Positions 30,823 through 40,620 of a DNA stretch of 64,000 nt are shown piece after piece. The stretch lies in contig NC_015435.1 of assembly GCF_000204925.1 (NCBI RefSeq), positions 486,001-550,000 of the forward strand, read 5' to 3'. The translations under genes were made by a program, and so were the position numbers. Below the pieces are notes generated by a model that did not search any database, was not told the origin of the DNA, and saw only the letters and a list, made by a program, of their open reading frames with translations. The DNA comes from Metallosphaera cuprina Ar-4. GTDB lineage: Archaea; Thermoproteota; Thermoprotei_A; Sulfolobales; Sulfolobaceae. The first letter of the stretch is position 1. Each line of letters begins with the position of its first letter.

Positions 30823-31576
30823 TTGGAGGACGATTTTGAACTAAACGAAGAGTTCATTCCGGACTTAAGGAAGCCTTCATATATAATTGTAGGAATCCCT
30901 GACGCAGGCTTGGTAGGCGAAATAGCTACTGAGTTCATGATATCTAAGGGTTTAGTTAAGGAGTATGGCCAGATTTTCTCAAGGAAATTCCTCCCCCCCA
31001 ATTCTCCACGTAGACGAAGGCGTAGCCAAATCTCCACTTCGTCTCTATTACGGAAAGGACTTAAACTTGATAGTAGTTCACTCTTGGACCGCGATACCCG
31101 TTAATTCCTCCTATAACCTAGCTAAGTTCATTACAGATTACGCAATACGTTACGGAGTTCAAACAATAATTTCCATCACCGGGTTACCTATTCCTAATAG
31201 ACTAGATATAGATAAACCTAACGCTTATTGGATCGCTAACTCTAAGAACCTAGCGTCCAGCCTGAGCGGTATAACTAACGCGCAGAGGTTTGATCAGGGT
31301 TACATATCAGGACCTTACGCGCCAATTCTTTATGAAACGGCTAAGAGGAACATTGATAACCTAGCTATAGTTGTTGAGTCCTTCCTTGATATACCGGATC
31401 CAGAGGCCTCGGCTGTCGCCCTAGAGATAATGGGTAGATACTTGGGATTCACGTTAGATACAAGTGCCTTACTCAAGGAGGCTGAGGAAATAAGGGCTAG
31501 GATTAAGGGTCTGATGGAGCAGACAAAAAGGGAGTTACCAACTTACTCTTCAGGCAAACCAATGAGTTACGCGTGA
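30823..31576 (+). CDS. PAC2-family (proteasome-assembly-chaperone-like) protein, frameshifted
   Basis: Two overlapping frames together encode one PAC2-type protein of about 250 residues. The first (likely TTG 30823, with GGTGAT just before it) gives YIIVGIPDAGLVGEIATEF and reaches RKFLPP. The second continues ILHVDEGVAKSPLRLYYG and runs to 31576. The switch is at a C7 run (30993-30999): one fewer base would restore a single frame. This may be a sequencing error, a recent inactivation or a programmed +1 shift. PAC2 proteins are tied to proteasome assembly, but the archaeal role is uncertain. The end overlaps the Hsp20-like gene by 4 bases. Confidence 0.75.
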
Positions 31577-31956
31577 AAATCATGCCGGTGTATAAGGACC
31601 TCCAGGACATGGTAAGGAAGGCCATTGAGGCCGAGATGAGAGAAATGGAGGAGATGGTGGAAACCATGTCGAAGCAGATAAGGGAAGTCATGGAAAACGA
31701 GAGTTACTTGACCCCTCTATACACTGAAGTCTGGAAAGAAAGAGAGGTCATCTATGTGGTGGACGTCCCTAGATTAAGGGACGAGACTATTTATGTTAAG
31801 GTTAACGATCAAACGCTAGAGTTTTCATGTGTGGATTCTAATGGCCTTAAGTATAAACTTCGAATCAGAATTCCTAGCGAATTGAAGGGATGTAACGTCA
31901 AGGTATCTAGAGTTAGAGGGAGAGTAACCCTAAAGCTAGTTAAAGAGGAAAGTTAG
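31573..31956 (+). CDS. Hsp20/alpha-crystallin-like small protein
   Basis: 127 residues from GTG 31573 (ATG 31582 is an alternative). A Met/Glu-rich N-terminal helix (KAIEAEMREMEEMVETM) precedes a beta-sandwich resembling the alpha-crystallin domain: REVIYVVDVPRLRDETIYVKV, then KLRIRIPSELKGCNV and GRVTLKL. Canonical chaperones of this family carry a C-terminal IxI motif, which I do not see, so this is a degenerate member. It is coupled by 4 bases to the PAC2 gene. Confidence 0.7.
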   Translation: MKIMPVYKDLQDMVRKAIEAEMREMEEMVETMSKQIREVMENESYLTPLYTEVWKEREVIYVVDVPRLRDETIYVKVNDQTLEFSCVDSNGLKYKLRIRIPSELKGCNVKVSRVRGRVTLKLVKEES

Positions 31957-32058
31957 AGTAACTCTGTTTTTATCATTTATATCAATAAAATCAAAATATT
32001 TTGACAAATTTTCAAATAAAAATAGACTTATCAAAGTCTTAGAAAAGCATTGCAACAT

Positions 32059-32068
32059 CTTTATAAAC
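32059..32068 (+). promoter_or_regulatory. Promoter (TATA) of the AbrB-PhoU gene
   Basis: CTTTATAAAC lies 33-42 bases before the TTG start at 32101, predicting transcription from about 32090 and a leader of roughly 10 bases. The gap 31957-32100 is otherwise AT-rich with no gene. Confidence 0.5.
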
Positions 32069-32100
32069 ACTGTTTAAGATAACTTATTAAGGGATTTGTT

Positions 32101-33081
32101 TTGGAGGAGCTAAATAACGCTAAGGACATAGAGACAAGAAAGGTTCAAAAACTTGGCTCTTCGTCTTTGTTCATTACTCTACCTAAGAAGTGGATCAATA
32201 AGTGGAACGTAAAGCCTGGAGATAAGATACTTATAGAAGTCTCCAACGACGGTTCTCTTAAATTGATAGCTGAGAAGATAAAATTGGAAAACACTCACAG
32301 ATCGATAAGGATAGATATCGATTCACTTAAGCAACCTTTACCTAGCATAATCCCTTGTCTCTACTCGCTCGGATACGATGAGATTATCATGGAGTCCAAG
32401 AAGACGATTCCACCTAAAGATGTGGAGGATCTGATTCAGGTTACGAAACAGATGGTCGGAATTGAGGTGACTGAGGTATCAGAAAACAGAATTAAAGTAG
32501 AATGTCTTTTAGACACCGAGAAAGTAGGCGTAGAATCCTTATTAAGACGAATGCTCAACACGATAGCGAAAAGGGTCGACGATATCATCGCACTGATCTC
32601 AAAGGAGAACCTAAAGGACGCCTCGGCAAACCACGAAGATCTTAAGAGATTGTACTATATGCTCATGAGGAGGATCATGGGCAGTAAATATGAGACTATT
32701 AAGAGCATGACTAGGAACTCTCTTATAGTTATCAACATGTCAACTCTACTAAACGTTGGAACGCTAGTGGATAAGCTTGGAGAGTCCGTTAGATCGTTGC
32801 AACTTAGCGAAAAGGAGTCCCAGATTATAATTGATACCCTCAAAAAGGTCAACGATCTACTAGACGAGGTGGTCATGACCGTGCTCTTCCCTAGCACTAA
32901 AAGGGTTCTAAACGGTATCAACCTAGTTAAGGAGTCTAGGATAAACTTGTCTCAGCTAGACAATTCTACAATAGTAGACTACGTCAGACAGATACTGGGG
33001 TTGTTAGAGACCTCTTTAGAGAACTCCTCTTGTACCCTCTTCCTGGAGGATATGCCTTGGATAGAAAGAAACTTAACTTAA
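32101..33081 (+). CDS. AbrB/SpoVT-PhoU fusion regulator
   Basis: 326 residues from TTG 32101. The first 60 residues are an AbrB/MazE-type swapped-hairpin DNA-binding domain (ETRKVQKLGSSSLFITLPKKW, WNVKPGDKILIEV). The rest is helical, like PhoU repeats. This fusion is common in archaea and is usually annotated as a phosphate-uptake regulator. No phosphate transporter is adjacent; instead it sits 28 bases before sufC, so control of Fe-S assembly or a plain neighbour effect are both possible. Confidence 0.85.
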   Translation: MEELNNAKDIETRKVQKLGSSSLFITLPKKWINKWNVKPGDKILIEVSNDGSLKLIAEKIKLENTHRSIRIDIDSLKQPLPSIIPCLYSLGYDEIIMESKKTIPPKDVEDLIQVTKQMVGIEVTEVSENRIKVECLLDTEKVGVESLLRRMLNTIAKRVDDIIALISKENLKDASANHEDLKRLYYMLMRRIMGSKYETIKSMTRNSLIVINMSTLLNVGTLVDKLGESVRSLQLSEKESQIIIDTLKKVNDLLDEVVMTVLFPSTKRVLNGINLVKESRINLSQLDNSTIVDYVRQILGLLETSLENSSCTLFLEDMPWIERNLT

Positions 33082-33109
33082 AAAGTAATAAATAGATGGT
33101 GGATTTAAT

Positions 33110-33856
33110 ATGTCTACACTTAAAGTAGAGAACCTTCACGTTGAGGTTGAAGGTAAGGAAGTGCTTAAAGGAGTGTCGTTTGAGGTTAAAACTGGAGAAA
33201 TTCACGCTATGATGGGTCCTAACGGTAGTGGAAAGACCACCCTCTCCTTGGCCCTGATGGGTCACCCTAAATACAAGATAACTAAGGGTTCAATAATCTT
33301 AGACGGAGAGGACATAACTTACGCTGAGACCGATGAGAAAGTTAAGAAAGGTCTTTTCCTGGCATTCCAAAGTCCAATAGAAATAAGCGGGGTGAAGTTG
33401 TCCACACTTCTCGTGGCTGAGTATAATAGGGCTTCAGGAACCAATAAGTCCGTATCGGAAATAATTGGAAGCGTTAGGGAAATGGTGAAGACGGTAGGGA
33501 TAAACGAAACCCTGCTAAATAGGGGAGTGTTTGATGGGTTCAGTGGAGGAGAGAAAAAAAGGACCGAGATACTTCAGATGTTGATCATGAAGCCTAAGTT
33601 CGCAATTCTTGACGAACCCGATTCTGGCGTTGACGTTGATGGATTGAGAGTAATAGCAGAAGGAATAAAGAAACTGAGGGCCGAAAACAACACAGGTTTT
33701 GTTATAATAACCCACTATAGAAGGATCTTAGATCACGTTAACGCCGATAAGGTGCACGTTCTCTATCGTGGCTCCATAATAGCAAGCGGAGGCATGGAGT
33801 TAGCTAAACTAATAGACGAGAAGGGCTACGAAGGGGTCATTAAATCAAGAAACTGA
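33110..33856 (+). CDS. sufC: Fe-S cluster assembly ATPase SufC
   Basis: 248 residues, an ABC-type ATPase that is soluble and works with SufB-SufD. Walker A GPNGSGKTT (near residue 37), signature GFSGGEKKRTEIL (near 145), Walker B KFAILDEPDSGVDVDG and the switch His in VIITHYRRILDH. The KRTE form after the signature is typical of SufC rather than transport ATPases. First gene of sufCBD. Confidence 0.97.
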   Translation: MSTLKVENLHVEVEGKEVLKGVSFEVKTGEIHAMMGPNGSGKTTLSLALMGHPKYKITKGSIILDGEDITYAETDEKVKKGLFLAFQSPIEISGVKLSTLLVAEYNRASGTNKSVSEIIGSVREMVKTVGINETLLNRGVFDGFSGGEKKRTEILQMLIMKPKFAILDEPDSGVDVDGLRVIAEGIKKLRAENNTGFVIITHYRRILDHVNADKVHVLYRGSIIASGGMELAKLIDEKGYEGVIKSRN

Positions 33857-33941
33857 TTTTATAACTTTAATTTTGATCTACTTTAATTTAGTAGGAAAAC
33901 TCTATAGAAAGACTTATAGCTTATCTTTAACACAGTTAAAG

Positions 33942-35393
33942 ATGGTAAGAAAGATGACGGAAGAGAAATTGTCGCTAGACATGAACGAGATCCTTAACGC
34001 TTCTATTGAGGCAAAGTATGAGAAGCTGAATCAGTCTGAATTTCACAGGAGGATAGTTGAGTCCGGATTGACCAGGAGCACAGTTGAGGAGATCTCAAAG
34101 ATAAAAAGGGAGCCGGAGTGGATGTTGAGGTTGAGGCTCAAATCATTAGAGCTCTTTGAAAAGATCCCTACTCCTAACTGGTTACCAGACTTTCTAGGTT
34201 CCTTGAACGTGTCGAGCTTAGAACTTTACGTTAAACCTGACGTAGATCAGACGAGTAGTTGGGATCAAATACCTAAAGAGGTCAGGGATTATTACGACGT
34301 ATTGGGTATCCCAGAGTCAGAAAAGAAGTACTTAGGCGGTCTAGTTGCTGTCTTCGAATCCGAACCTATATATTCGAACGTCAAGGAGGAGCTTACCAAG
34401 AAAGGAGTTATAATGATGCCACCAGAGGATGCGCTAAAGAAGTATCCCGATTTCATGAAAGATTACTTCATGAAGATCTTCCCAGCCTCCGATCATAAGT
34501 TCGCAGCATTACACGGTGCCCTATGGAGCGGTGGCGTTTTCGTTTACGTTCCTAGAGGAGTTAAGATAACTACTCCTGTTGAAGGATTCTTCATAATTGG
34601 AAAGGAGATGGAAGGTCAGTTCGAACACACGTTGATAGTAACTGAAGAGGATTCGTATCTTCACTTCATAGAGGGTTGTAGTGCACCACAGCTTAGAAAG
34701 TTCTCCTTCCACGACGGAATGGTCGAGCTTTACGCAAAGAAGGGATCTAAGATAAAGTTCACCACCATACAGAACTGGAGCAAGAACGTGATAAACTTCA
34801 ATAACAAGAGAGCGTGGGCAGACGAGAACGCTAACATAGAGTGGGTGGAGGGATCCTTAGGTTCGAAGTATAGCTTCGTGTATCCAACTACTATTCTGAG
34901 GGGGCCCAACGCGAGTTCAACGAGTTTAGTGGTCACTCTGGCGTCTGGAGAAGGCGAATGGAAGGATAGCGGATCTAAGATGATTCACGCGGCTCCTAAC
35001 ACTAAGAGCAAGATAGTTAACAAGAACATTGGTTTCGGAGGGGGAGTAAACATCTATAGGGGATTAATCAAGGTTAACAAGGGCGCTTCGGGCGCTAAGG
35101 CATTCGTAAAGTGCGACTCGCTGATGTTAGACGAGAAAACTAAGGCTTATACATTTCCACACAATCAAGTTCTAGAGGATGACGCTGACGTAGCTCACGA
35201 AGCTCACACTTTCAGGATGAGTGAGGATCAGCTATTCTACCTAATGAACCGAGGAATAGGTGAGAAAGAGGCCACTTCAATGCTTGTCTTAGGTTTCATT
35301 GATGAGATAATGAAGGAGTTGCCTTTCGAATACGCTACGATGCTGAACAAGGTTATTAAACTAGAATTAGATAAGCTTGGGGCAGTGGCTTGA
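33942..35393 (+). CDS. sufB: Fe-S cluster scaffold protein SufB
   Basis: 483 residues from ATG 33942 (ATG 33954 also possible). The open frame reaches back to 33873, but those residues are AT-derived filler and lie outside the family. The beta-helix core shows YVPRGVKITTPVEGFF, the conserved HTLIVTEEDSYLHFIEGCSAP and, near the end, HNQVLEDDADVAHEAHTFRMSEDQLFYLMNRG with the His and acidic residues of the SufB-SufD interface (cited in parts here). It provides the scaffold for nascent clusters. Confidence 0.96.
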   Translation: MVRKMTEEKLSLDMNEILNASIEAKYEKLNQSEFHRRIVESGLTRSTVEEISKIKREPEWMLRLRLKSLELFEKIPTPNWLPDFLGSLNVSSLELYVKPDVDQTSSWDQIPKEVRDYYDVLGIPESEKKYLGGLVAVFESEPIYSNVKEELTKKGVIMMPPEDALKKYPDFMKDYFMKIFPASDHKFAALHGALWSGGVFVYVPRGVKITTPVEGFFIIGKEMEGQFEHTLIVTEEDSYLHFIEGCSAPQLRKFSFHDGMVELYAKKGSKIKFTTIQNWSKNVINFNNKRAWADENANIEWVEGSLGSKYSFVYPTTILRGPNASSTSLVVTLASGEGEWKDSGSKMIHAAPNTKSKIVNKNIGFGGGVNIYRGLIKVNKGASGAKAFVKCDSLMLDEKTKAYTFPHNQVLEDDADVAHEAHTFRMSEDQLFYLMNRGIGEKEATSMLVLGFIDEIMKELPFEYATMLNKVIKLELDKLGAVA

Positions 35394-36527
35394 ATGCCTG
35401 TTGTGGAACAAGAGAGCTTTCTTAAGTACATTTCTAACTTAAGTTTCAGGTCAGAAAGGGAGGAGTTGTTTCAAAAGTATTTGGCTTTACCCTATCAGGT
35501 TGTTAGCGATTCGCCAACGATCAAACACTATACGGAATGGTCAGTCTTCGAGGGCTTGAACCTTAGGGTTGAGGAACAAGGGTCAGGCGATCTGAAGATC
35601 CCTATAGAGGGATACTCTAATTACATCATTAATAATAATAGCTACAGCTTTACCCCTAGGGAATCCGTAACCTGTGGTTTAGTTAAGCCAGAGGATCACA
35701 AACTGGTTTCGCTCACTCTAGCTGGATCTAAGAAGGTCACAATAGATAAAGGAGGTAGATATCTTGTTTACAATCATTGTAAGGGGCGGCTATTCTGTCC
35801 AGTCTCAATAGAGGTTAACGTTCCAGAAGGGGATCACGTTGACCTGGTATATTACTCCGAATCAATGGAGGGCGGAATGCCCTCTTCTGTTATATCGCTG
35901 ATCGTACCTAAGGGCTCCTCACTCTCCTTCTCGTTAATAAACTCAAGTCGTAACTCCTACGCCTTTTCTTACGCTAAGGCTAAAGTAGAGGGGGAGATCA
36001 ATTCCTCTGTTTTCTCCGTAGGGCAGAACCTAGGTCACACGGAATATCACGTAAGTCTAGAGGATGAGGCCGTGGCTAACTTCAACGCTAAAAGTCTAGG
36101 TGTGGAGAGCAACAGGGTAAACGTGTTAGCTAACGTCAATCATGTGGGAAAGAAGAGCGTGAGTAACGGTTCGCTAAAGGCTGTCGCATCAGAGAACTCA
36201 TTTACAATAATCAGAGGCGATGCCGTGATTGGGGAGAACGCTTTTGACTCATCTACAACCATAGTAGGTAAGGCTTTGATAATAGGGGCGGAAGCTAAGG
36301 CCGTTGTAGCTCCCATGCTTGAAGTTAAAACCGGGAAGATAGTTACCGCAAAGCACTCGGCTTCTGCCTCTAAAGTAAGTGAGGACCTAATATTCTACCT
36401 TGAGAACAGAGGGCTTGACAAGAGGACTGCAGAGGGTCTAATAATAAGGGGTTTCCTTACGGACGATAACGACAATGAGTTGATCAGAACGTTAATCGAA
36501 GATGCCCTAGTAAAGATGGGATACTAA
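35394..36527 (+). CDS. sufD: Fe-S cluster assembly protein SufD
   Basis: 377 residues, the SufB paralogue that forms the SufBC2D complex. Weaker N-terminus, then the shared C-terminal half: VAPMLEVKTGKIVTAKHSAS and SEDLIFYLENRGLDKRTAEG. ATG 35394 directly follows the sufB stop. No SufS or SufU gene is next to it, as is common in archaea. Confidence 0.94.
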   Translation: MPVVEQESFLKYISNLSFRSEREELFQKYLALPYQVVSDSPTIKHYTEWSVFEGLNLRVEEQGSGDLKIPIEGYSNYIINNNSYSFTPRESVTCGLVKPEDHKLVSLTLAGSKKVTIDKGGRYLVYNHCKGRLFCPVSIEVNVPEGDHVDLVYYSESMEGGMPSSVISLIVPKGSSLSFSLINSSRNSYAFSYAKAKVEGEINSSVFSVGQNLGHTEYHVSLEDEAVANFNAKSLGVESNRVNVLANVNHVGKKSVSNGSLKAVASENSFTIIRGDAVIGENAFDSSTTIVGKALIIGAEAKAVVAPMLEVKTGKIVTAKHSASASKVSEDLIFYLENRGLDKRTAEGLIIRGFLTDDNDNELIRTLIEDALVKMGY

Positions 36528-36576
36528 AATTCATTTTCGGTCAACTCCGTGTCCGGGTCCCTCTGAAAACATCCCT

Positions 36577-36586
36577 GCTTATAATT
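36577..36586 (+). promoter_or_regulatory. Promoter (TATA) of the small RHH gene
   Basis: GCTTATAATT lies 30-39 bases before ATG 36616, which fits a nearly leaderless transcript and supports the small gene as real. Confidence 0.5.
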
Positions 36587-36615
36587 CTGTTTTTGAATTA
36601 AGTATTACCGAGAGA

Positions 36616-36753
36616 ATGAGAGTGATCACGTTTAAGGCGGAGGAGGATCTACTCCTAAAACTAGATCTTTACGCTGCAAATAAGAGGACTCCCAGAAGCG
36701 AGATAATTAGAGACGCGTTAAGGAAGTATCTGGAAGCCGCTGGCGGGATTTGA
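36616..36753 (+). CDS. Ribbon-helix-helix (CopG-like) DNA-binding protein, 45 residues
   Basis: ATG 36616 to TGA 36751-36753. The strand MRVITFKAEED is followed by a first helix (LLLKLDLYAANK) and the second helix RSEIIRDALRKYLEA, the classic RHH layout, so it probably binds DNA as a dimer. Length is normal for the shortest members. Its last 18-19 bases and stop codon lie inside the tRNA-Thr gene on the other strand, so the final residues (AAGGI) are encoded by the tRNA acceptor and T arm. Confidence 0.85.
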   Translation: MRVITFKAEEDLLLKLDLYAANKRTPRSEIIRDALRKYLEAAGGI

Positions 36754-36824
36754 ACCCGCGACCGCCGGCTAACTTGGGAAGGCCTTACAAGGCCGGCGCT
36801 CTGGCCAGGCTGAGCTACAGCGGC
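36735..36824 (-). tRNA. tRNA-Thr (TGT) with a 15-base intron
   Basis: Cloverleaf on the minus strand: acceptor GCCGCTG/CAGCGGC, D stem GCTC/GAGC, anticodon stem CCGGC/GCCGG, T stem GCGGG/CCCGC with TTCAAAT loop. Anticodon loop CTTGTA then A reads anticodon TGT (ACA codons). A 15-base intron at 36771-36785 (AGGCCTTCCCAAGTT) interrupts after position 37, the usual archaeal site. The 3' end overlaps the RHH gene. Confidence 0.93.
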
Positions 36825-36894
36825 ACGTTATATAAACTAAACAAGAGTCCATTAAAAGCTAACTACTTTGTTATTCAAGTAAAGAATCGTATGG

Positions 36895-36982
36895 TGCCGC
36901 CGCGGGGATTTGAACCCCGGACGACCGGATGACCCAGCATCCGTATGAGTCCGGCGCTCTGGCCAGGCTGAGCTACGGCGGC
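36895..36982 (-). tRNA. tRNA-Met (CAT), probably elongator, with a 13-base intron
   Basis: Minus-strand cloverleaf: acceptor GCCGCCG/CGGCGGC, anticodon stem CCGGA/TCCGG, loop CTCATA-A with anticodon CAT, T stem CGGGG/CCCCG. A 13-base intron (36931-36943) follows position 37. The intron fits the elongator tRNA-Met of Sulfolobus rather than the initiator. A CAT-anticodon tRNA-Ile2 is the other possibility. Confidence 0.9.
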
Positions 36983-37213
36983 ACTACTTTTTTCCTTTGT
37001 GAAGCCTAAAAGTTTTCCTCTTAACTTGAGCTAGAGTTTAGAGCCACGAAAAGTTATTCAATTGCAGTTAGCGTTCTTTTGGCTTAATGATGTTAACAAA
37101 CTTAACTCTACGTATAGAGCGATGACGAAGCGTCTGAATAGAAAACCTATTACTAACGCTAAAGCTCTAGGACAACGACATTTTCAAGATCTAACTTCTG
37201 GCAGCAGGAGGAC

Positions 37214-37286
<73 letters not shown>

Positions 37287-37432
37287 AACTAACTAATATC
37301 CTTGTTAATATTATAAAATTTCTCTCAATTTCCATGTTTAGCCTTCTTATACGTGTTTTCGCTTGTGTTGAGATCAGGAGAGGCGTAAGGGACTGGAAAA
37401 GAGCCAAATTCAGTCTTAACTATCTTGAGGAC

Positions 37433-37505
37433 TAGCCGGGGAGGGATTCGAACCCTCGTCCCAGGGGCCAGAGCCCTGGATCCTTGGCCGCTAGACTACC
37501 CGGCT
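37433..37505 (-). tRNA. tRNA-Gln (CTG)
   Basis: Same sequence as the preceding tRNA-Gln except the anticodon loop, here CTCTGGC (anticodon CTG, CAG codons). Matching flanks (GAGGAC before, AAC after) show that the two arose by duplication. No intron. Confidence 0.93.
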
Positions 37506-37569
37506 AACATCAGTAAGATAAAACCATGATTTTAAAGTTTTTATAATGTAGCTGCCTAATTAATGGTGA

Positions 37570-38313
37570 ATGCGATGGTTCTTTGGGGATAAGGAGAAAC
37601 GTAGATTCGAAAGGGATAGGTTCGGCGAATGGGCTATTGTAACTTCTAATAAGGACATGTCATTCGTTGTCAATTCTATCTCAAAGTCTTTATCAAAAAT
37701 AGGCTTGAGGAAGAGCCAAATTTACGTGTTACAGTACTCTAAGGATAATCTAATACCCAACTTCTTCTCAGTGAAAGGTATGATTAAAACCTTTCAGAAC
37801 GTTTCAGAAGCACTATTCCAGAACTCCCTAAGGAAGACGTTTGACGATCTAGGTAATTTGGGGGAGATCAGGACTGCCAAGGTTAGGCTATGTAACGAGA
37901 TCTTTCTTTTCTTTAATTTTAACTTTGTGGCAAGGAAGGTCAGACCGTCGAAGTGCGACATCAAGCTTCTCATTCCACCTTTGGGCGTCTCAAGCTCTCA
38001 GATACCCTACACGGTTGAAGGCCTTTTCAACTCAATGATAGGCACCGATGGCGATCCTTGCTTAGTCGAGACCGACTTTATGGATTCCAGGATAGCTAAG
38101 ATAACGTTTAACTGCAGAAAAATAAACCTGGATGAATTTAGGATAAGGGAATCGTTCTCTTATTTCCTTGACGACGTTTTAGGCTTAAGAGTGAAAACCA
38201 AGAGCTCCGATATCCATACGACAGAAATTGAAATCGTCCTCCTTAACTTGAGGAGAGAGTACTTGATTCCTCTAATCTGGGATAACTTCCTTTCTATTTA
38301 CCCTTCGTGTTAA
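37570..38313 (+). CDS. Hypothetical protein
   Basis: 247 residues from ATG 37570. A basic N-terminus (FFGDKEKRRFERDRFGEW) leads into a soluble mixed alpha/beta protein with many Phe residues, a short IFLFFNFNFVARK stretch and an acidic C-terminal half. No membrane helix or metal motif. I do not recognise the family. It precedes pgk by 60 bases in the same direction. Confidence 0.7.
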   Translation: MRWFFGDKEKRRFERDRFGEWAIVTSNKDMSFVVNSISKSLSKIGLRKSQIYVLQYSKDNLIPNFFSVKGMIKTFQNVSEALFQNSLRKTFDDLGNLGEIRTAKVRLCNEIFLFFNFNFVARKVRPSKCDIKLLIPPLGVSSSQIPYTVEGLFNSMIGTDGDPCLVETDFMDSRIAKITFNCRKINLDEFRIRESFSYFLDDVLGLRVKTKSSDIHTTEIEIVLLNLRREYLIPLIWDNFLSIYPSC

Positions 38314-38373
38314 AATTTTAATCCCTTAGTTCTAAAATGTTCATGGGGATCAATTCTGATTAAAGTAAATGAC

Positions 38374-39597
38374 ATGAACATACCCACAATGGACGATCTC
38401 AACTTCACTGACAGTAAGGTCCTTGTCAGAATAGACATCAATTCTCCGATTGACGCCAAAACTGGAAAGCTCCTAGACGACTCTAGGATAAGAGCGCATA
38501 TAGAGACGATAAAGGAGTTAACCTCTAAGGGAAACGGGGTAGTTCTAGTTTCACATCAGGGAAGGCCGGGGGACAGCGATTTTACTGACCTTGAGCAGCA
38601 CTCAAAGTTACTTGAGAAGTATCTAGGGATGGAAGTTGAGTTCGTGGGAGACGTAATGGGACCTTACGCTAGGGAGAGAATTAAAAACATGAAGTCGGGC
38701 TCAGTTCTACTCCTTGATAACGTTAGGTTCGTGTCGGAGGAACTTATTGAGGCCTCGCCTCTTCAACATTCTAAGAGCTTCTTGATAAGGAGGTTGCAGC
38801 CCTTCTTCCAAGGATATATAAACGACGCCTTCGCGACAGCTCATAGAAGTCAGGCGAGTTTAGTAGGATTTCCTTTAGTGTTGAAGTCTAGCGCTGGGAG
38901 AGTTATGGAGAAGGAAGTTTCAGCTTTGGCTAAGGTATTTAACGAGGAGGAGTCTCCAAAGCTCTTCATAATGGGAGGAGGCAAAGTTTTGGATAGCTTG
39001 AGGATAATAGAGAACCTTGTCAAGAGAAGGTTGGCAGATAGAATACTTACGGGCGGGTTAATAGCCGAGCTGTTCGCAGTGGCGAAGGGGCTGGATCTAG
39101 GAAAGGAGAACCTACAGGTTTTAGAGAAGGTGGGCGTGTTGAGCTTAGTCCCTAGGGCTAGAAAAGTGTTGCTTTCAGGAGCACCTATAGAGATACCGGT
39201 TGACTTTAAGGTAGAGAGGGAGGGGAAAGTGTACGAGGAACCAGCAAGTAAGATTAACGGAGTGATAAAGGACGTTGGGTCTACTACGGTTGGGATATAC
39301 TCGTCATTTATTAGAGATGCCAAGATAATAGTCATGAGAGGTCCTATGGGAGTGATAGAGGACGAAAGGTTTAGGGAGTCCAGCAGGTCGCTACTCATGA
39401 ACTCGTTGGAGAGCCAAGGATACTTAATAGTAGGAGGTGGACATATGATAAGTCTTATAGGAGGACTCGGTTCGCTTGATAACTCTAAGGTTCACGTTTC
39501 AACGGGGGGCGGAGCCCTACTCCTCTTCTTAGCTGGGGAGAGACTACCAGCCCTCGAGGCTTTAGACATGTCATTTAGGGAGATGTTGAAGAAATGA
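38374..39597 (+). CDS. pgk: Phosphoglycerate kinase
   Basis: 407 residues. Transfers phosphate between 1,3-bisphosphoglycerate and ADP. The N-terminal substrate motif [12 protein letters not shown] (near residue 18) and [10 protein letters not shown] (near 62), then [11 protein letters not shown]-like [16 protein letters not shown] and the ATP side ending [23 protein letters not shown]. Its last 4 bases overlap gap, the standard crenarchaeal pgk-gap pair. Confidence 0.97.
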   Translation: MNIPTMDDLNFTDSKVLVRIDINSPIDAKTGKLLDDSRIRAHIETIKELTSKGNGVVLVSHQGRPGDSDFTDLEQHSKLLEKYLGMEVEFVGDVMGPYARERIKNMKSGSVLLLDNVRFVSEELIEASPLQHSKSFLIRRLQPFFQGYINDAFATAHRSQASLVGFPLVLKSSAGRVMEKEVSALAKVFNEEESPKLFIMGGGKVLDSLRIIENLVKRRLADRILTGGLIAELFAVAKGLDLGKENLQVLEKVGVLSLVPRARKVLLSGAPIEIPVDFKVEREGKVYEEPASKINGVIKDVGSTTVGIYSSFIRDAKIIVMRGPMGVIEDERFRESSRSLLMNSLESQGYLIVGGGHMISLIGGLGSLDNSKVHVSTGGGALLLFLAGERLPALEALDMSFREMLKK

Positions 39598-40616
39598 TGA
39601 AGGTCTCAGTGAACGGTTACGGAACTATAGGAAAGAGAGTGGCGAGCGCTATTCTGGCTCAGCCAGACATGAGTTTAATCGGAGTTTCCAAAACGTCGAC
39701 CAACTATGAGGCTTATCACGCTCAACGTTTAGGTATACCTCTATATGTACCGAAAGAGTCTATTAAGGAGTTTGAGGACGCTGGCATCAAGGTAATGGGA
39801 ACTATAGAGGAGATGTTTCGTGACAGTGACGTTATAGTTGACGCGACGCCAAACGGGGTAGGGGCCCAATATAAGCAAGTGTACTCTTCCTTAGGGAAGA
39901 AGTCTATTTTCCAAGGAGGAGAGAAGGCTAACGTAGCTGACGTCTCTTTTTCAGCGTTATGTAACTATGACGAAGCTGTGGATAAGAAGTACGTGAGAGT
40001 GGTATCTTGTAACACCACAGGTCTATTGAGGACATTGTGTACAATAAACAGGGTGGAGAAGATAACTAAGGTTAGGGCCACAATAGTTAGGAGAGCTGCG
40101 GATCCTAAAGAGGTCAAGAAGGGGCCCATAAACTCTCTAACCCCAGATCCAGCTTCCATTCCAAGCCATCACGCCAAAGACGTCAATACCGTTCTAAAAG
40201 ACCTGGATATTGTAACTATGGCCATAGTGGCACCTACTACCCTAATGCACGTTCATATGTTGAACATAACTTTAGCGAATCAAGTTACAAGAGAAGAAGT
40301 TCTATCCACACTTTCGTCAACCCCTAGGATTCTGCTAGTGTCCGGGAAATCGAAGATTACCTCAACTGCAGAAATAATAGAGGTAGCTAGAGATATAGGA
40401 AGGAGTAGAAACGACCTGTACGAGACTGTAGTCTTTGAGGATTCCGTATCAGTCAAAGGTAACGAACTGTTCTTAATGTACGCGGTTCATCAGGAGTCGA
40501 TTGTGGTTCCAGAGAACATTGATGCGATCAGGGCAGTCACAGGGTTTAGGGACGGATTGAAGTCAGTGGAGATGACTAACACCTCAATGGGAATAAGGAA
40601 AGGTTACCTGGTGTAA
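39594..40616 (+). CDS. gap: Archaeal-type glyceraldehyde-3-phosphate dehydrogenase
   Basis: 340 residues of the archaeal (type II) phosphorylating GAPDH. N-terminal NAD(P) motif [15 protein letters not shown], catalytic Cys139 in [12 protein letters not shown], and the archaeal His in IPSHHAKDV. Works with PGK, mainly in gluconeogenesis in Sulfolobales. ATG 39594 overlaps the pgk stop. Confidence 0.97.
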   Translation: MMKVSVNGYGTIGKRVASAILAQPDMSLIGVSKTSTNYEAYHAQRLGIPLYVPKESIKEFEDAGIKVMGTIEEMFRDSDVIVDATPNGVGAQYKQVYSSLGKKSIFQGGEKANVADVSFSALCNYDEAVDKKYVRVVSCNTTGLLRTLCTINRVEKITKVRATIVRRAADPKEVKKGPINSLTPDPASIPSHHAKDVNTVLKDLDIVTMAIVAPTTLMHVHMLNITLANQVTREEVLSTLSSTPRILLVSGKSKITSTAEIIEVARDIGRSRNDLYETVVFEDSVSVKGNELFLMYAVHQESIVVPENIDAIRAVTGFRDGLKSVEMTNTSMGIRKGYLV

Positions 40617-40620
40617 CAAG

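Noticed and set aside
33873-33941. N-terminal extension of SufB
   Set aside because: The extra 23 residues come from AT-rich intergenic sequence; the family begins at or after 33942.
37080-37140. Possible C/D box guide RNA (ATGATG, ATGACGA, CTGA)
   Set aside because: The C-like box has a mismatch, and only 5 bases separate the second C-like box from CTGA, too few for a guide.
38850-39398. 182-codon minus-strand ORF inside pgk
   Set aside because: Ser/Leu-rich shadow of a well-conserved enzyme; no independent evidence.
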